Shown here: positions 47,934-57,357 of the stretch, one piece after another
How positions within the stretch are numbered: position 1 is the first letter of the stretch
How the letters are laid out: each line of letters starts with the position of its first letter
DNA from: Vreelandella andesensis
GTDB lineage: Bacteria > Pseudomonadota > Gammaproteobacteria > Pseudomonadales > Halomonadaceae
Direction: 5' to 3'
Length of the DNA stretch: 64,000 nucleotides
NCBI RefSeq assembly: GCF_003989795.1
Contig: NZ_RZHG01000010.1
Span: forward strand, 62,087 to 126,086
Notes under the pieces: model-generated
Seen by the model: the letters and a program-made list of their open reading frames with translations, nothing else
Databases searched by the model: none
What the model was told of the DNA's origin: nothing
Position numbers and translations under genes: made by a program

Positions 47934-49670
47934 GTGACCGATTCAGGTTGGGTTCTTTACAAGCGATTATTAGCTTACGTCAAACCTCACTGGCGCGCGT
48001 TCGCGTTAGCGATAGTAGGCTTTGTTATTTATGCCGCCTCTAGCACGGCATTAGCGGAAATGATGAAACGGCTGATTGATGGTATCCAAAATCCTGATGC
48101 CACCTTCCGTATATTGCTTCCACTGTTTGTTGTGATTATGTTCGCTTCGCGCGGGGTAGGGACATTTTTAAGCACTTACTTTATGTCCTACGTTGGCCGC
48201 TACGTGATTCACACGCTGCGCTGTGATGTATTTGCTCACCTGCTGCATTTGCCAGGGCGGTTCTTTGATCATCACTCCAGTGGTCATTTGGTATCTCGGG
48301 TAACGTATCACGTAGAACAGGTCGCAGGGGCCGCCACGAAAGCCGTCACTATTATTTTGCGTGAAGGGTTATTTGTTATCGGGCTGATCGGCTATCTGTT
48401 CTGGACCAATTGGATGCTGACGCTGCTATTTTTGGGTGTTACACCAGTGATTGCTGTTGTGGTGAGCTATGCTAGTAAACGCTTTAGACGTATTTCTAAA
48501 CGTATTCAGCACTCTATGGGGGATGTCACTCACGTCGCTTCTGAAGCGCTCTCTGGCTACCGCGTCGTGCGCACACATGGCGCTGAAGAGTATGAAAAAC
48601 AGCGCTTTGAGCGGGTAAGCGAAGAAAATCGCCGGCAAAGTATGAAAGAGGCGATGACGCGTGCCGTTAGCTCACCCGTGATTTTGATGCTGGTAGCGAT
48701 TTCCATGGCAATTCTGGTGTGGCTAGCCATGGCACCTGCACTAATGGAAAATATGACGCCGGGTGAGTTTGTAGCCTTTATCACAGCGGCAGCGTTGATG
48801 ATCAAGCCCGTACGCCAGCTCACAGAAATAAATAGCGAAATTCAAAAAGGCATTGCGGCGGCTTCTGAGCTATTTGGCCTGCTTGACCTGACGCCTGAAC
48901 AAGATGAGGGCAAGAAAATCCCTCGCCAGCTAACGGGCAGTGTGGTGATTGATAACGTTAGTTTCCGCTATGCGGATGATCAGCCTGATGTATTGCGCGA
49001 CATTAATATTAGCGTTGCCCCGGGCGAGTTAGTGGCAATCGTTGGCCGCTCTGGCAGTGGTAAGTCAACGTTGGTCAGCCTGCTACCACGTTTTTATCGG
49101 CCTAGTGAAGGGCGCATTTTGATTGATGGTGTGAACGCTGATGATTATGCGTTAGGCCCGTTGCGCCAACATATTGCATTGGTAACGCAACAAGTCACGC
49201 TGTTCAATGCAACCATTGCAGATAATATTGGCTATGGCGTTACCAATCCAGATCCGGCTGCCATTGAAGCCGCTGCTCAAGCGGCTTATGCCAGTGAGTT
49301 TATTGAGAAGTTGCCTCAGGGTTATGCCACGGTGGTGGGTGAAAACGGCGTCATGCTGTCTGGTGGGCAGCGCCAGCGCTTGGCAATCGCTCGGGCGATT
49401 TTTAAAGATGCACCTATTCTTATCCTGGACGAGGCTACATCGGCACTGGATACTGAATCCGAGCGCTATATCCAGAAAGCGCTTGAGTATGTGTGCAAAG
49501 GCCGCACTACGCTGGTAATTGCCCATCGCCTGTCCACTATTGAACGCGCTGACCGTATTTTGGTGATGGACCAGGGACGCATTATCGAACAGGGTAACCA
49601 CCAAGCGTTGCTAGAAGCAGGAGGTGCCTACGCGGCGCTGCATCAGCTTCAGTTCCAGGAGAGTGAATGA
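47934..49670 (+). CDS. msbA: Lipid A export ATP-binding/permease protein MsbA
   Basis: Homodimeric ABC exporter that flips lipid A-core across the inner membrane. Seen: six helices in the N-terminal half, then the nucleotide-binding domain with Walker A VGRSGSGKSTL, signature LSGGQRQRLAIARA, Walker B LILDEATSAL and the H-loop IAHRLST. GTG 47934 start; the length of 578 is typical. It overlaps lpxK by four bases, the msbA-lpxK pair of E. coli. In Pseudomonas this position between comEC and lpxK holds exbB-exbD. Confidence 0.95.
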   Translation: MTDSGWVLYKRLLAYVKPHWRAFALAIVGFVIYAASSTALAEMMKRLIDGIQNPDATFRILLPLFVVIMFASRGVGTFLSTYFMSYVGRYVIHTLRCDVFAHLLHLPGRFFDHHSSGHLVSRVTYHVEQVAGAATKAVTIILREGLFVIGLIGYLFWTNWMLTLLFLGVTPVIAVVVSYASKRFRRISKRIQHSMGDVTHVASEALSGYRVVRTHGAEEYEKQRFERVSEENRRQSMKEAMTRAVSSPVILMLVAISMAILVWLAMAPALMENMTPGEFVAFITAAALMIKPVRQLTEINSEIQKGIAAASELFGLLDLTPEQDEGKKIPRQLTGSVVIDNVSFRYADDQPDVLRDINISVAPGELVAIVGRSGSGKSTLVSLLPRFYRPSEGRILIDGVNADDYALGPLRQHIALVTQQVTLFNATIADNIGYGVTNPDPAAIEAAAQAAYASEFIEKLPQGYATVVGENGVMLSGGQRQRLAIARAIFKDAPILILDEATSALDTESERYIQKALEYVCKGRTTLVIAHRLSTIERADRILVMDQGRIIEQGNHQALLEAGGAYAALHQLQFQESE

Positions 49671-50662
49671 GCTTGGAGCAACGCTGGCTAAAGGCAGCTT
49701 ATAGCGGAAGCCGATGGTTAGCCCCGCTGTACCCGCTGGGCATTTTATACCGTTACCTTATGGCGCGTCGCAGCCGTCATTATTACTCAGGTAAAAAATC
49801 AGTAGTTAGGGCAACCGTCCCCGTTATCGTGGTGGGTAATATCACTTTGGGTGGAACTGGTAAATCACCGCTAGTGGCGTGGCTGGTCAACTGGCTTGTG
49901 AGGTGGGGGTGGTCGCCAGGTATTATTACCCGTGGTTACGGTGGTAAAGCATCGCACTACCCGTTACAGGTGACCGCACTAACTGATCCTGCCCAAAGCG
50001 GCGATGAGCCATTAATGCTGGCGCAGCAAACTGGCTGTCCGGTAGTGGCTGACCCCAACCGTTCTCGAGGCGTTCAAGTACTGGTTGATCAAGGGTGTGA
50101 CATTGTTGTAAGCGATGATGGGTTACAGCATCTGGCGCTAGGGCGTGATATTGAATTAGTTGTCGTTGATGGGGTGAGGGGGCTAGGTAATGGGCGCTGT
50201 TTACCTGCTGGGCCACTGAGAGAATCATCCAGCCGGTTAACTCAAGTAGATGCCGTTATTATCAATGGTGAGCAGAATTGTCCCCTGCCAATAGAAGGGA
50301 TATCGATGCAACTAGCACCGCTAAGCTGGCGAAGAATGCAGGACGGACAGCATATGCCACTCACTCCTCTACCATTTGCGCTACCCGTAAATGCCGTGGC
50401 GGGTATTGGCCACCCAGAACGGTTTTTTAATACGCTGCGCAGTTTAGGGGTGGAAGGCGAGATGCGTCCGCTAGCAGATCATCAGCGTTTTGATGATCAG
50501 ACTTTTCGGTTTAGTCATCAGCGCCCCGTTGTAATGACCGCTAAAGATGCAGTGAAGTGCCAATCATTAGCGCCACCCGATAGCTGGGTGCTAGAGGTAG
50601 AAGCCGTGCTTCCGCCAGAGTTTGAACACTGGCTGGCAGCTAAATTGTCAGCGATTTCTTAA
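49667..50662 (+). CDS. lpxK: Tetraacyldisaccharide 4'-kinase
   Basis: Membrane-associated kinase that phosphorylates the lipid A precursor at the 4' position. Seen: a hydrophobic N-terminal stretch (about residues 14-30), Walker A GNITLGGTGKSPLV, IITRGYGGKASHYP, GDEPLMLAQQTGCPV and VVSDDGLQHLALGRDIELVV. The length of 331 is normal. Its end is followed after 13 bases by ycaR. Part of the run msbA-lpxK-ycaR-kdsB, all for LPS inner core and lipid A except ycaR. Confidence 0.95.
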   Translation: MSLEQRWLKAAYSGSRWLAPLYPLGILYRYLMARRSRHYYSGKKSVVRATVPVIVVGNITLGGTGKSPLVAWLVNWLVRWGWSPGIITRGYGGKASHYPLQVTALTDPAQSGDEPLMLAQQTGCPVVADPNRSRGVQVLVDQGCDIVVSDDGLQHLALGRDIELVVVDGVRGLGNGRCLPAGPLRESSSRLTQVDAVIINGEQNCPLPIEGISMQLAPLSWRRMQDGQHMPLTPLPFALPVNAVAGIGHPERFFNTLRSLGVEGEMRPLADHQRFDDQTFRFSHQRPVVMTAKDAVKCQSLAPPDSWVLEVEAVLPPEFEHWLAAKLSAIS

Positions 50663-50675
50663 AAGGGATACACCG

Positions 50676-50885
50676 ATGGATAAAGAACTATTGGCAATGC
50701 TGGTTTGCCCACTTTGCAATGGCAAGCTCAAGTATAATCGTGAAGCCCAAGAGCTTCGCTGCCACTACGACGGTTTGGCGTATCCTATTCAAGATGGTAT
50801 CCCCGTGATGCTTCCTGAAGAGGCACGCGCAATGGATGCCGATGAAAAATTACCTATCTCGCCAGGTCGTACCGGAGAGGTGTAA
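50676..50885 (+). CDS. ycaR: Trm112/YcaR family small protein
   Basis: Small protein of the Trm112 zinc-ribbon family, 69 residues. The first zinc-type knuckle is visible as [11 protein letters not shown]; the second cysteine pair of eukaryotic Trm112 is reduced to a single Cys in [20 protein letters not shown], as is usual in this bacterial family. Role unknown, though it is almost always next to kdsB. ATG 50676 follows AAAAGGG; a longer frame from 50622 would run inside lpxK. Its stop overlaps the kdsB start (TAATG). Confidence 0.92.
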   Translation: MDKELLAMLVCPLCNGKLKYNREAQELRCHYDGLAYPIQDGIPVMLPEEARAMDADEKLPISPGRTGEV

Positions 50886-51676
50886 TGTCAGTCGCTGAGA
50901 CCGAATTTATTGCTGTTGTTCCCGCGCGCTATGGCTCATCCCGCTTGCCAGGTAAGCCACTGCTGGATATAGCGGGTGAGCCGATGATTGCCCATGTCTG
51001 GCGCAGAGCCTGTCAAAGCCAAGCAAGCCGAGTCGTGGTGGCAACTGATGACTCGCGTATCCGTGAGGCAATGTTGCCATACGGTGCGGATATCGTTATG
51101 ACGCGCTCGGACCATCCCTCTGGTACTGATCGACTGGCCGAAGTGGCAGCGCATCTAGGACTAAGCGATGACGCTTTAGTGGTAAATGTGCAAGGTGATG
51201 AACCGCTCATACCTCCGGTTTTAATTAACCAAGTAGCGATGCGTTTAGCCGAAGATCCAGACGCAGCCATCGCGACGCTTGCAGAACCCATTGGCGATGT
51301 TGACACGTTGTTTAACGCCAACGTTGTCAAAGTTGTTCGTTCTTTACAGGGACGCGCGCTGTACTTCTCGCGTGCGCCTATTCCATGGGATCGAGAGCAA
51401 TTTAAAACACAGCCCGCGCTCTTAGCCACCGATGCTTGGCTGCGCCATATCGGTATATACGCCTACCGTGCCAGTTTTCTCGCAGCTTATCGCGAGCTGG
51501 TACCGTCGAGTCTTGAGCAGTTGGAGCAACTAGAGCAGTTGCGCGCGCTACAGCATGGCTATGTCATCCAAGTGGCACTGGCCAGCACCATTAATCCTCC
51601 TGGGGTGGATACACCAGAAGACTTAGCCCGGGTGAGAGCGCTGTTGGCCAGTGAAAATGGAGGTGAAAGCAAATGA
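50885..51676 (+). CDS. kdsB: CMP-KDO synthetase
   Basis: Activates 3-deoxy-D-manno-octulosonate with CTP for LPS inner-core synthesis. Seen: [65 protein letters not shown] and [12 protein letters not shown]. The length of 263 is normal. A small Leu/Glu/Gln repeat ([10 protein letters not shown]) is present late in the sequence. The stop overlaps the following phosphatase gene start by four bases. Confidence 0.96.
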   Translation: MSVAETEFIAVVPARYGSSRLPGKPLLDIAGEPMIAHVWRRACQSQASRVVVATDDSRIREAMLPYGADIVMTRSDHPSGTDRLAEVAAHLGLSDDALVVNVQGDEPLIPPVLINQVAMRLAEDPDAAIATLAEPIGDVDTLFNANVVKVVRSLQGRALYFSRAPIPWDREQFKTQPALLATDAWLRHIGIYAYRASFLAAYRELVPSSLEQLEQLEQLRALQHGYVIQVALASTINPPGVDTPEDLARVRALLASENGGESK

Positions 51677-52158
51677 AACGTGTACTGTTTGTCTGCTTGG
51701 GCAATATTTGTCGTTCGCCAACGGCTGAAGGCGTTTTTTGGCATGCTGTTGAGAAGGCCGGCTTAAGTAGTCATGTCAGCGTGGATTCCTGTGGTGTAGG
51801 TAACTGGCACGTCGGAAAAGCGCCAGATACTCGCGCCCAGGTAGCCGCTTTGCAGCGTGGTATCGATATTAGTAATTTGCGTGCTCGTCAGCTCAGCGCT
51901 AGCGACTTTCTTGAATTTGACTATGTACTGGGGATGGATCGCGACAACCTTGAGGCGATGCGAGCGTTGCAACCAAGTAATAGTCGTGCCCATGTTGGGC
52001 TTTTTTTAGATTTTGCCGATATGCCTGAGTCAGAAGTGCCCGACCCTTATTACGGTGGTGATGAAGGCTTTGAGTCTGTCCTGACTTTAATTGAAGCGGC
52101 CTCTGCTGGGTTGATTGCCCAATTGAGAAATGATGGGTTGAAAAACGGCGGGTTGTAA
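51673..52158 (+). CDS. Low-molecular-weight protein tyrosine phosphatase
   Basis: Cysteine-dependent phosphatase. The P-loop CLGNICRS contains nucleophile Cys8 and Arg14, and the general acid is the Asp of [10 protein letters not shown]. The length of 161 is normal. In other bacteria such enzymes (Wzb, Etp, PtpA) act with tyrosine kinases in polysaccharide export; no kinase is nearby, and the location between kdsB and murB is conserved in Pseudomonas, so its substrate is open. It overlaps kdsB by four bases. Confidence 0.93.
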   Translation: MKRVLFVCLGNICRSPTAEGVFWHAVEKAGLSSHVSVDSCGVGNWHVGKAPDTRAQVAALQRGIDISNLRARQLSASDFLEFDYVLGMDRDNLEAMRALQPSNSRAHVGLFLDFADMPESEVPDPYYGGDEGFESVLTLIEAASAGLIAQLRNDGLKNGGL

Positions 52159-52159
52159 A

Positions 52160-53212
52160 ATGGGAGGGGGTGAGATAACAGATTTTGAAATAGGCAGCGA
52201 TTTGCTCAGTCGTTGCCAACCGGTCGATCTAACCACTGCTAATACGCTAAGGCTACCTTGCCAGGCGGAGCGGTATGTTGTTCCTAAAACGCTGCGTGCA
52301 CTCCAGTATGCGGTGAATGAAGCCATGGATAAACGGTGGCCCATTACGCTCTTGGGAGGCGGCAGTAATGTTCTGCTTCCCAGCAAGCTAACCGGCATTG
52401 CTATTCGGCCTGGTATGCAACAGTGGTGGTTGGAGAGTGACGGAGAGTCTGTCGTTGCTTACGTGGGGGCCGGCGTTAATTGGCATTCATTGGTCATGAC
52501 GTTGGCGGCCCGTGGCCTCTGGGGTGTCGAAAATCTAGCGCTGATTCCAGGCGATTGCGGTGCAGCGCCGGTACAAAATATTGGTGCATACGGTGTTGAG
52601 CTTAAAGACGTCCTGGACGGGGTGCAGATAGTAGAGCTGGCATCGGGTAACGTGCGCTGGTTAAGCGCCGAGGCTTGCCAGTTTGGGTACCGAGATAGCA
52701 TCTTCAAAAAAACGCTAGCGGATAAAGTCGTTATTACGCAGTTGGCACTTCGGCTATCAAAAAAGCCGCTGCCAAGACTGGGTTATGGAGATTTGGCTGC
52801 CCGGGTGACCGCTTGGTCGAGTTGCTTGGCGGTGGCTCAAGCGGTGTGCGCTATTCGTCAGGAAAAGCTACCAGATCCTCAGGTGCTCGCAAATGCGGGT
52901 AGTTTCTTTAAAAACCCGTTGGTTAGCAGCGACCAGTTATCGCGCTTGTTACAGACATACCCTAGCATGCCTTATTTTCCGCAGGTTAATGGGCAAAGCA
53001 AACTGGCAGCAGGGTGGTTGATTGACCAGTGCGGCTTGAAAGGAACCCGGCAAGGGGCTTTCGGTGTTCACACACGACAAGCCTTAGTACTTGTGCATTT
53101 TGGTGGCGGTAACCGGCGTGAGTTATTGCAGTTCGCTGAGCATATTGCCCATAGGGTCTTTGAACAGTTTGGTGTTGAGCTAGAGCCTGAGCCACGCTTA
53201 ATACAAGCATAA
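52160..53212 (+). CDS. murB: UDP-N-acetylenolpyruvoylglucosamine reductase
   Basis: FAD enzyme that reduces the MurA product to UDP-MurNAc. Seen: GGGSNVLLPSKLTGIAIRPG (FAD binding), NLALIPGDCGAAPVQNIGAY, FGYRDSIFK, NAGSFFKNPLV with the catalytic Ser, and AAGWLIDQCGLKG. It is of the longer type-I length (350). ATG 52160 is one base after the phosphatase stop; the N-terminal ten residues are not clearly family-like, so a start a little further in is possible. It ends at a strong bidirectional terminator. Confidence 0.94.
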   Translation: MGGGEITDFEIGSDLLSRCQPVDLTTANTLRLPCQAERYVVPKTLRALQYAVNEAMDKRWPITLLGGGSNVLLPSKLTGIAIRPGMQQWWLESDGESVVAYVGAGVNWHSLVMTLAARGLWGVENLALIPGDCGAAPVQNIGAYGVELKDVLDGVQIVELASGNVRWLSAEACQFGYRDSIFKKTLADKVVITQLALRLSKKPLPRLGYGDLAARVTAWSSCLAVAQAVCAIRQEKLPDPQVLANAGSFFKNPLVSSDQLSRLLQTYPSMPYFPQVNGQSKLAAGWLIDQCGLKGTRQGAFGVHTRQALVLVHFGGGNRRELLQFAEHIAHRVFEQFGVELEPEPRLIQA

Positions 53213-53238
53213 AAAACCCCGCCTAAGCGGGGTTTTTA
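53211..53238. terminator. Bidirectional terminator between murB and rne
   Basis: CCCCGC / GCGGGG stem (53217-53222 with 53227-53232), a CTAA loop, flanked by an A-run and a T-run. The left A-run overlaps the murB stop codon. Confidence 0.92.
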
Positions 53239-53264
53239 GGGCTAGCTTTTTTGAGCATTAGCGA

Positions 53265-56200
53265 TTACTCATTATTCGAGTTCTGTGCTTGTTTTCGCAG
53301 TTCACGAGGATCGTTATGAGCGCGACGACGGCGACGGCGAGGCTTGGTTGCCTCGTCTTGAGCTTCAGGCGTCACTGTTTCAGTAATGGGCCCTGATGCG
53401 GGTGCTTGAGCCTCTTCCATGACCGCCAGCGTAGACTGCGGCTCTTCGCTTTCTTGAGCATCAGTAGTGTTGTTAGCGGTTTCTGAAACCGTCTCTGGAG
53501 CCGTTTCTGAAACCGTCTTAGTTTCTGAAGCAGTCTCGTTGTTCATTGCATTGCTATTTGCAGTAACTGCTTCTGGCTGTTCAGCAGACTCTGGTGAGAT
53601 TGCTTCAACAGTAGTCTCCGCCGTCTCCTCAGCATTCGACGCTTCTTTGTATGCGTCAACGGGTACTGATGTCTCTTGCGCCGTCTCCTGATGATCTTGA
53701 GACACGGGTTCTTGAGACACGGGTTCATGAGACACAGGTTCTTGAGCCACGGGTTCTTGAGCCACAGTCCCCAGGGGCTCGGCAGTCTCCTCTGCTGCTT
53801 CTTCGCCACGTGAATTCATTGATTCACTGTAGGTGGTATCTGGCTCCGTCGCATCTGAAGGACTCTTTTCCTGTGGCTGAGTACCCGCTTCAGCGGAAGG
53901 GGCTTCATCACTGGCGACATCCGACGGACCGTGGGGCGCTTGCGCTGCGGCTACATCATCCATTGGCTGTTGAGGGTTGCTCTCAGCGTCCTTGTCTGCA
54001 AGTGTCTCAGCGTTAGGTTCCGCGTGCTGAGGCTGGCGACGCTGACGGGTTGCCTTACGTGCTTTTTCTGCCTTTTCTGCAGGGCGTTCAGCCGTTGTAC
54101 CATCGGCAGTTGCCGATTCCTCTTCAGCTAGGGTAGGCGTCTCAGTCTCCGTTACAGCGGCTGTTTCAGTAGTTGTGGTGACATCTTCCTGCACAGAGTT
54201 GCTAGCAGGGGCTGATTCACTACTGGGTGCTTCAGCAGCAGAGGTTGTAACAGCCGTTTCTTCAACCGCAGTTTTTTCTACAGCGGTTGCTTCAGCTTCA
54301 GCCGCTTCGGCTTGCAGTTTCAGCTGTTCCGCTTCGGCTTGAGGGTTTACGGCCTGTTGACGCGTGCGGTTGCGCGGATTATTGCGTGTGCGCTTTGGCT
54401 TGCCGTCATCTTGCTTGCTGTCATCTGCTTGTGATGTAGGCTCGCGAGCATCTTCGTTTTTCGGCGTTGCATCACGCGGTTTTTCACGACGGCCTTCTGG
54501 TTGGGCTGTGGTTTTTGTCGGCTCATCTTTGGGTGATTCTTTAACCGATTGGGTTGTCTGCTGTTCTTTCTGACGATTGCCCTTTTGGTCGTTGTCTTTG
54601 GCATCGTCCTGCTGAGGGTGACGTCGACGGTTACGAGTGCGGCTAGGGCCACTGCGTTTATCGTTTGCGTCGTCGCTATTATCAGTGTTGCGCGATTGGC
54701 TGGGCTGCTGATTGCTGGATTGCTGATTAGTGCGTTGCTCGTTTTTGGTGGTGCTTTCGCCACGCTCACGCTCACGGGCTGGCTTTGGCTTGCTTTCGGT
54801 GCGTTGCGCGCGGTTGCTGCTTGTTCTCTCTGGCTGCTTGCGGGGAACAGGCGCTTCCTCTTCGGGCTGGCTGGTGCGGGTATCTTCGCCCCCTAGCAGT
54901 TTTGCAAAGCCCCTGATAAAGCGACCAATCACACTGGGCTGCTCTTCAGTGGCAGGCGACGTCGCAGCAGCTTTCTCAGCTTTTACTACCTTGTCTGCTT
55001 TTACCACTTTTTCTGACTTTTCTTCAGTCTGAAGTGAAGCGGGCGCTGGTGCGTTGTGTATAACACTTTTCACTGCCGCTTCAGCACGCATAGCAGGTGG
55101 GGTGAAGCTTGGGTCGGGCTCTTTGCCGACTTCAGTATCAGTAGAAAGCTCGAAGCTGGACAACGTCAGACTTTCATCATCGTCTAAGTGGTCATCGCGC
55201 AGCCGTTGGACGTCGTAATGGGGCGTATCCATTTCAGGGTTCGGTAAGAGAACCACACGGACGCCTTGGCGCGATTCGATGTCTGCCAGTACGCTACGCT
55301 TTTCATTCAGTAAGTAGGTGGCTACGGGTACCGGGAGAATGGCGCGAATTTGGGCACTACGCTCTTTCATGGCTTCTTCTTCAATTAGGCGCATGATAGA
55401 GAGTGAAAGTGAGCGAACATCGCGAATAGTGCCTTGTCCGTTACAACGCGGGCAAACAACGCCGCTGGTTTCGCCTAATGAAGGACGCAGGCGCTGGCGA
55501 GACATTTCCATCAAGCCAAACCGTGAGATACGACCAATCTGAACACGTGCACGATCCAGCTTCAGCGCATCGCGCATGCGATTTTCAACCTCGCGCTGAT
55601 TACGCGCAGGGCCCATATCAATGAAGTCGATAACTACCAGGCCACCGATATCGCGCAAGCGTAACTGCCGAGCAATCTCTTCGGCTGCTTCAGAGTTGGT
55701 CTGTAGTGCGGTTTCTTCAATATCGCTGCCACGCGTAGCTCGGGCAGAGTTGATATCAACAGAGACCAGCGCTTCGGTGTGATCGATGACAATGGAACCA
55801 CCAGAAGGAAGTTTTACTTCTCGCTGGTAAGCAGTCTCGATTTGCGACTCAATTTGGAAGCGCGAGAAAAGCGGGACTTCATCCACATAAAGTTTAATTT
55901 TCTGCTGATAAGAGGGCATTACCTGACGAATAAATGACAGGGCTTCTTCATGAATCTCTGGGCTGTCAATTAACACCTCGCCAATGTCCTGGCGTAGGTA
56001 ATCGCGCATGGCGCGGATAATGACATTGGACTCGCGGTAAATCAGGAAAGGGGCTGAGCGCTTGCCTGCTTCCGTGGTGATGGATTCCCACACTTGGACA
56101 AGGTAATCCAAATCCCACTGCAGCTCTTCTGGGCTACGACCGATACCGGCGGTGCGAACGATTAAGCCCATTTTGTCCGGCACGGTCATTTGGCCCATGG

Positions 56201-56654
56201 CGTCTTTCAGCTGGCTACGATCGTCACCTTCAATGCGGCGTGAAATGCCGCCCGCTCGAGGGTTGTTCGGCATAAGAACAAGAAAGCGACCCGCCAAGCT
56301 AATAAAGGTAGTAAGTGCGGCCCCTTTATTGCCACGCTCTTCCTTATCAACTTGCACAATGACTTCCTGGCCTTCTTTCAGTACTTCTTTGATGCTAGGG
56401 CGGCCGGAAACATCTTTTATGAAATATTCGCGAGAAATTTCTTTTAGCGGTAGGAAGCCATGGCGTTCGGCTCCAAAATCAACAAAAGCGGCTTCAAGGG
56501 AAGGTTCTACTCGGGTGATTTTACCCCGGTAAATGTTGGCTTTTTTCTGTTCTCGAGCGCCAGATTCGATGTCTAAATCGTAAAGGCGTTGCCCGTCTAC
56601 CAGCGCGACCCGAAGCTCTTCTGGCTGGGTCGCGTTAATCAGCATCCGTTTCAT
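53265..56654 (-). CDS. rne: Ribonuclease E
   Basis: Essential endoribonuclease and degradosome scaffold, 1129 residues. N-terminal catalytic half: S1 domain ([18 protein letters not shown]), 5'-sensor and DNase-I-like regions ([18 protein letters not shown]), and the zinc-link CPRCNGQG. After about residue 530 it is long, disordered and rich in Ala/Glu/Thr/Gln. Inside it are an amphipathic membrane-anchor candidate ([17 protein letters not shown]), Arg-rich RNA-binding stretches, a pentapeptide repeat ([10 protein letters not shown]) and a C-terminal [12 protein letters not shown]; an NDPR motif is also known from Pseudomonas RNase E. The weak ribosome site and long leader fit autoregulation. 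Confidence 0.96.
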   Translation of the reverse strand: MKRMLINATQPEELRVALVDGQRLYDLDIESGAREQKKANIYRGKITRVEPSLEAAFVDFGAERHGFLPLKEISREYFIKDVSGRPSIKEVLKEGQEVIVQVDKEERGNKGAALTTFISLAGRFLVLMPNNPRAGGISRRIEGDDRSQLKDAMGQMTVPDKMGLIVRTAGIGRSPEELQWDLDYLVQVWESITTEAGKRSAPFLIYRESNVIIRAMRDYLRQDIGEVLIDSPEIHEEALSFIRQVMPSYQQKIKLYVDEVPLFSRFQIESQIETAYQREVKLPSGGSIVIDHTEALVSVDINSARATRGSDIEETALQTNSEAAEEIARQLRLRDIGGLVVIDFIDMGPARNQREVENRMRDALKLDRARVQIGRISRFGLMEMSRQRLRPSLGETSGVVCPRCNGQGTIRDVRSLSLSIMRLIEEEAMKERSAQIRAILPVPVATYLLNEKRSVLADIESRQGVRVVLLPNPEMDTPHYDVQRLRDDHLDDDESLTLSSFELSTDTEVGKEPDPSFTPPAMRAEAAVKSVIHNAPAPASLQTEEKSEKVVKADKVVKAEKAAATSPATEEQPSVIGRFIRGFAKLLGGEDTRTSQPEEEAPVPRKQPERTSSNRAQRTESKPKPARERERGESTTKNEQRTNQQSSNQQPSQSRNTDNSDDANDKRSGPSRTRNRRRHPQQDDAKDNDQKGNRQKEQQTTQSVKESPKDEPTKTTAQPEGRREKPRDATPKNEDAREPTSQADDSKQDDGKPKRTRNNPRNRTRQQAVNPQAEAEQLKLQAEAAEAEATAVEKTAVEETAVTTSAAEAPSSESAPASNSVQEDVTTTTETAAVTETETPTLAEEESATADGTTAERPAEKAEKARKATRQRRQPQHAEPNAETLADKDAESNPQQPMDDVAAAQAPHGPSDVASDEAPSAEAGTQPQEKSPSDATEPDTTYSESMNSRGEEAAEETAEPLGTVAQEPVAQEPVSHEPVSQEPVSQDHQETAQETSVPVDAYKEASNAEETAETTVEAISPESAEQPEAVTANSNAMNNETASETKTVSETAPETVSETANNTTDAQESEEPQSTLAVMEEAQAPASGPITETVTPEAQDEATKPRRRRRRAHNDPRELRKQAQNSNNE
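53701..53767 (-). repeat. In-frame 15-bp repeats in the rne C-terminal tail
   Basis: Four full units at 53701-53715, 53716-53730, 53731-53745 and 53746-53760 plus a partial, coding for a [10 protein letters not shown] pentapeptide series. The 15-bp period keeps the frame, so copy number can change without disrupting the protein. Confidence 0.9.
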
Positions 56655-56762
56655 GTTGTCTCACATAGCATTGCGAGCCGACGAGGCGTCTAGGCTTGGC
56701 GTAGACGAACCGCTGGGTGCTGCGTGCTTGTGCTCGGCGCATGGCTATGCTGACGCATTAAA

Positions 56763-56788
56763 CCGGGAAGGCAAATATGCCGACCCGG
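56763..56788 (-). promoter_or_regulatory. Hairpin in the rne 5' leader
   Basis: CCGGG (56763-56767) pairs with CCCGG (56784-56788); after a 2x2 internal loop GGCA (56770-56773) pairs with TGCC (56778-56781) closing AATA. It lies about 110-135 bases before the rne start codon. A hairpin with an internal loop is the general form of the autoregulatory element of E. coli rne. Confidence 0.4.
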
Positions 56789-57066
56789 CCGAAAGGGCGT
56801 TGAGTACGTGGCGGAGGCAAAACATGTTTCGGTGGCTGTCACGTCCATCCGGCTCTGCTGACACCGCCAACACCTGGCATTCATCGATTCGTCAACGCCG
56901 GTCATCGGCACAGCGTTGAACTTAGCGCCCCAAGTCAAGCAGCACCTTGTGACGAACAGGAGAGGCTGTTTGGGGCGTGACGTTTATTAATTAAATTGCC
57001 TGCCATTGCGGGCGAAGCAAATATATCTCTGCCGTCGAAAAACATGCGACAGAGTAACTGTATATC

Positions 57067-57092
57067 CAGTACGTTATTTCAGTACGTTATTT
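57067..57092. repeat. 13-bp direct duplication
   Basis: CAGTACGTTATTT at 57067-57079 and again at 57080-57092, in the A/T-rich part of the rne-rluC spacer. Confidence 0.85.
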
Positions 57093-57229
57093 CAATGCAT
57101 TAGGCGTTCGGGTAGTGCGTGCACTACACCATTTTGCCTGTGCTCTGGCCTGCGTGTTTGTCGGGCAGGCGCTAGGCGAAGCGTGATAAAACACCCGTTA
57201 CGACATGTCTTTTTACGGGTAAGGCACAC

Positions 57230-57257
57230 TTGGCCGCTGAACGTTTTGGAATATAAC
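57230..57257 (+). promoter_or_regulatory. Promoter candidate for rluC
   Basis: TTGGCC (57230-57235), a 16-base spacer and TATAAC (57252-57257), about 100 bases before the rluC start. Confidence 0.4.
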
Positions 57258-57357
57258 AGTAAAGACAACTACCAGCAATTGACGCAATGCGCATTGGTCT
57301 ACGCTAGAATGCCGTTTTTAGCCTGTCGCAATAAGATTACACCAGGAGTGAGCGTTA

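Larger units (their letters stand above)
56655..57357. other. Divergent spacer holding the rne leader and rluC upstream region
   Basis: 703 bases with no credible protein gene. The part nearest rne (minus strand) is GC-rich with several hairpins; the clearest is 56763-56788 (CCGGG / CCCGG enclosing GGCA / TGCC), reminiscent of the structured autoregulatory rne 5' UTR of enterobacteria, though I cannot align it. The middle (about 56985-57090) is A/T-rich and likely holds promoters. A 13-bp duplication lies at 57067-57092 and a promoter candidate for rluC at 57230-57257. Confidence 0.65.

Noticed and set aside
54347..55032. Long plus- and minus-strand open frames inside the rne C-terminal region
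   Set aside because: The biased, repetitive composition of the RNase E tail keeps other frames open; the encoded peptides are low complexity.
57279..57310. TTGACG and TAGAAT upstream of rluC as a promoter
   Set aside because: The spacing is 20 bases, too long for a good sigma-70 promoter; the candidate at 57230 fits better.
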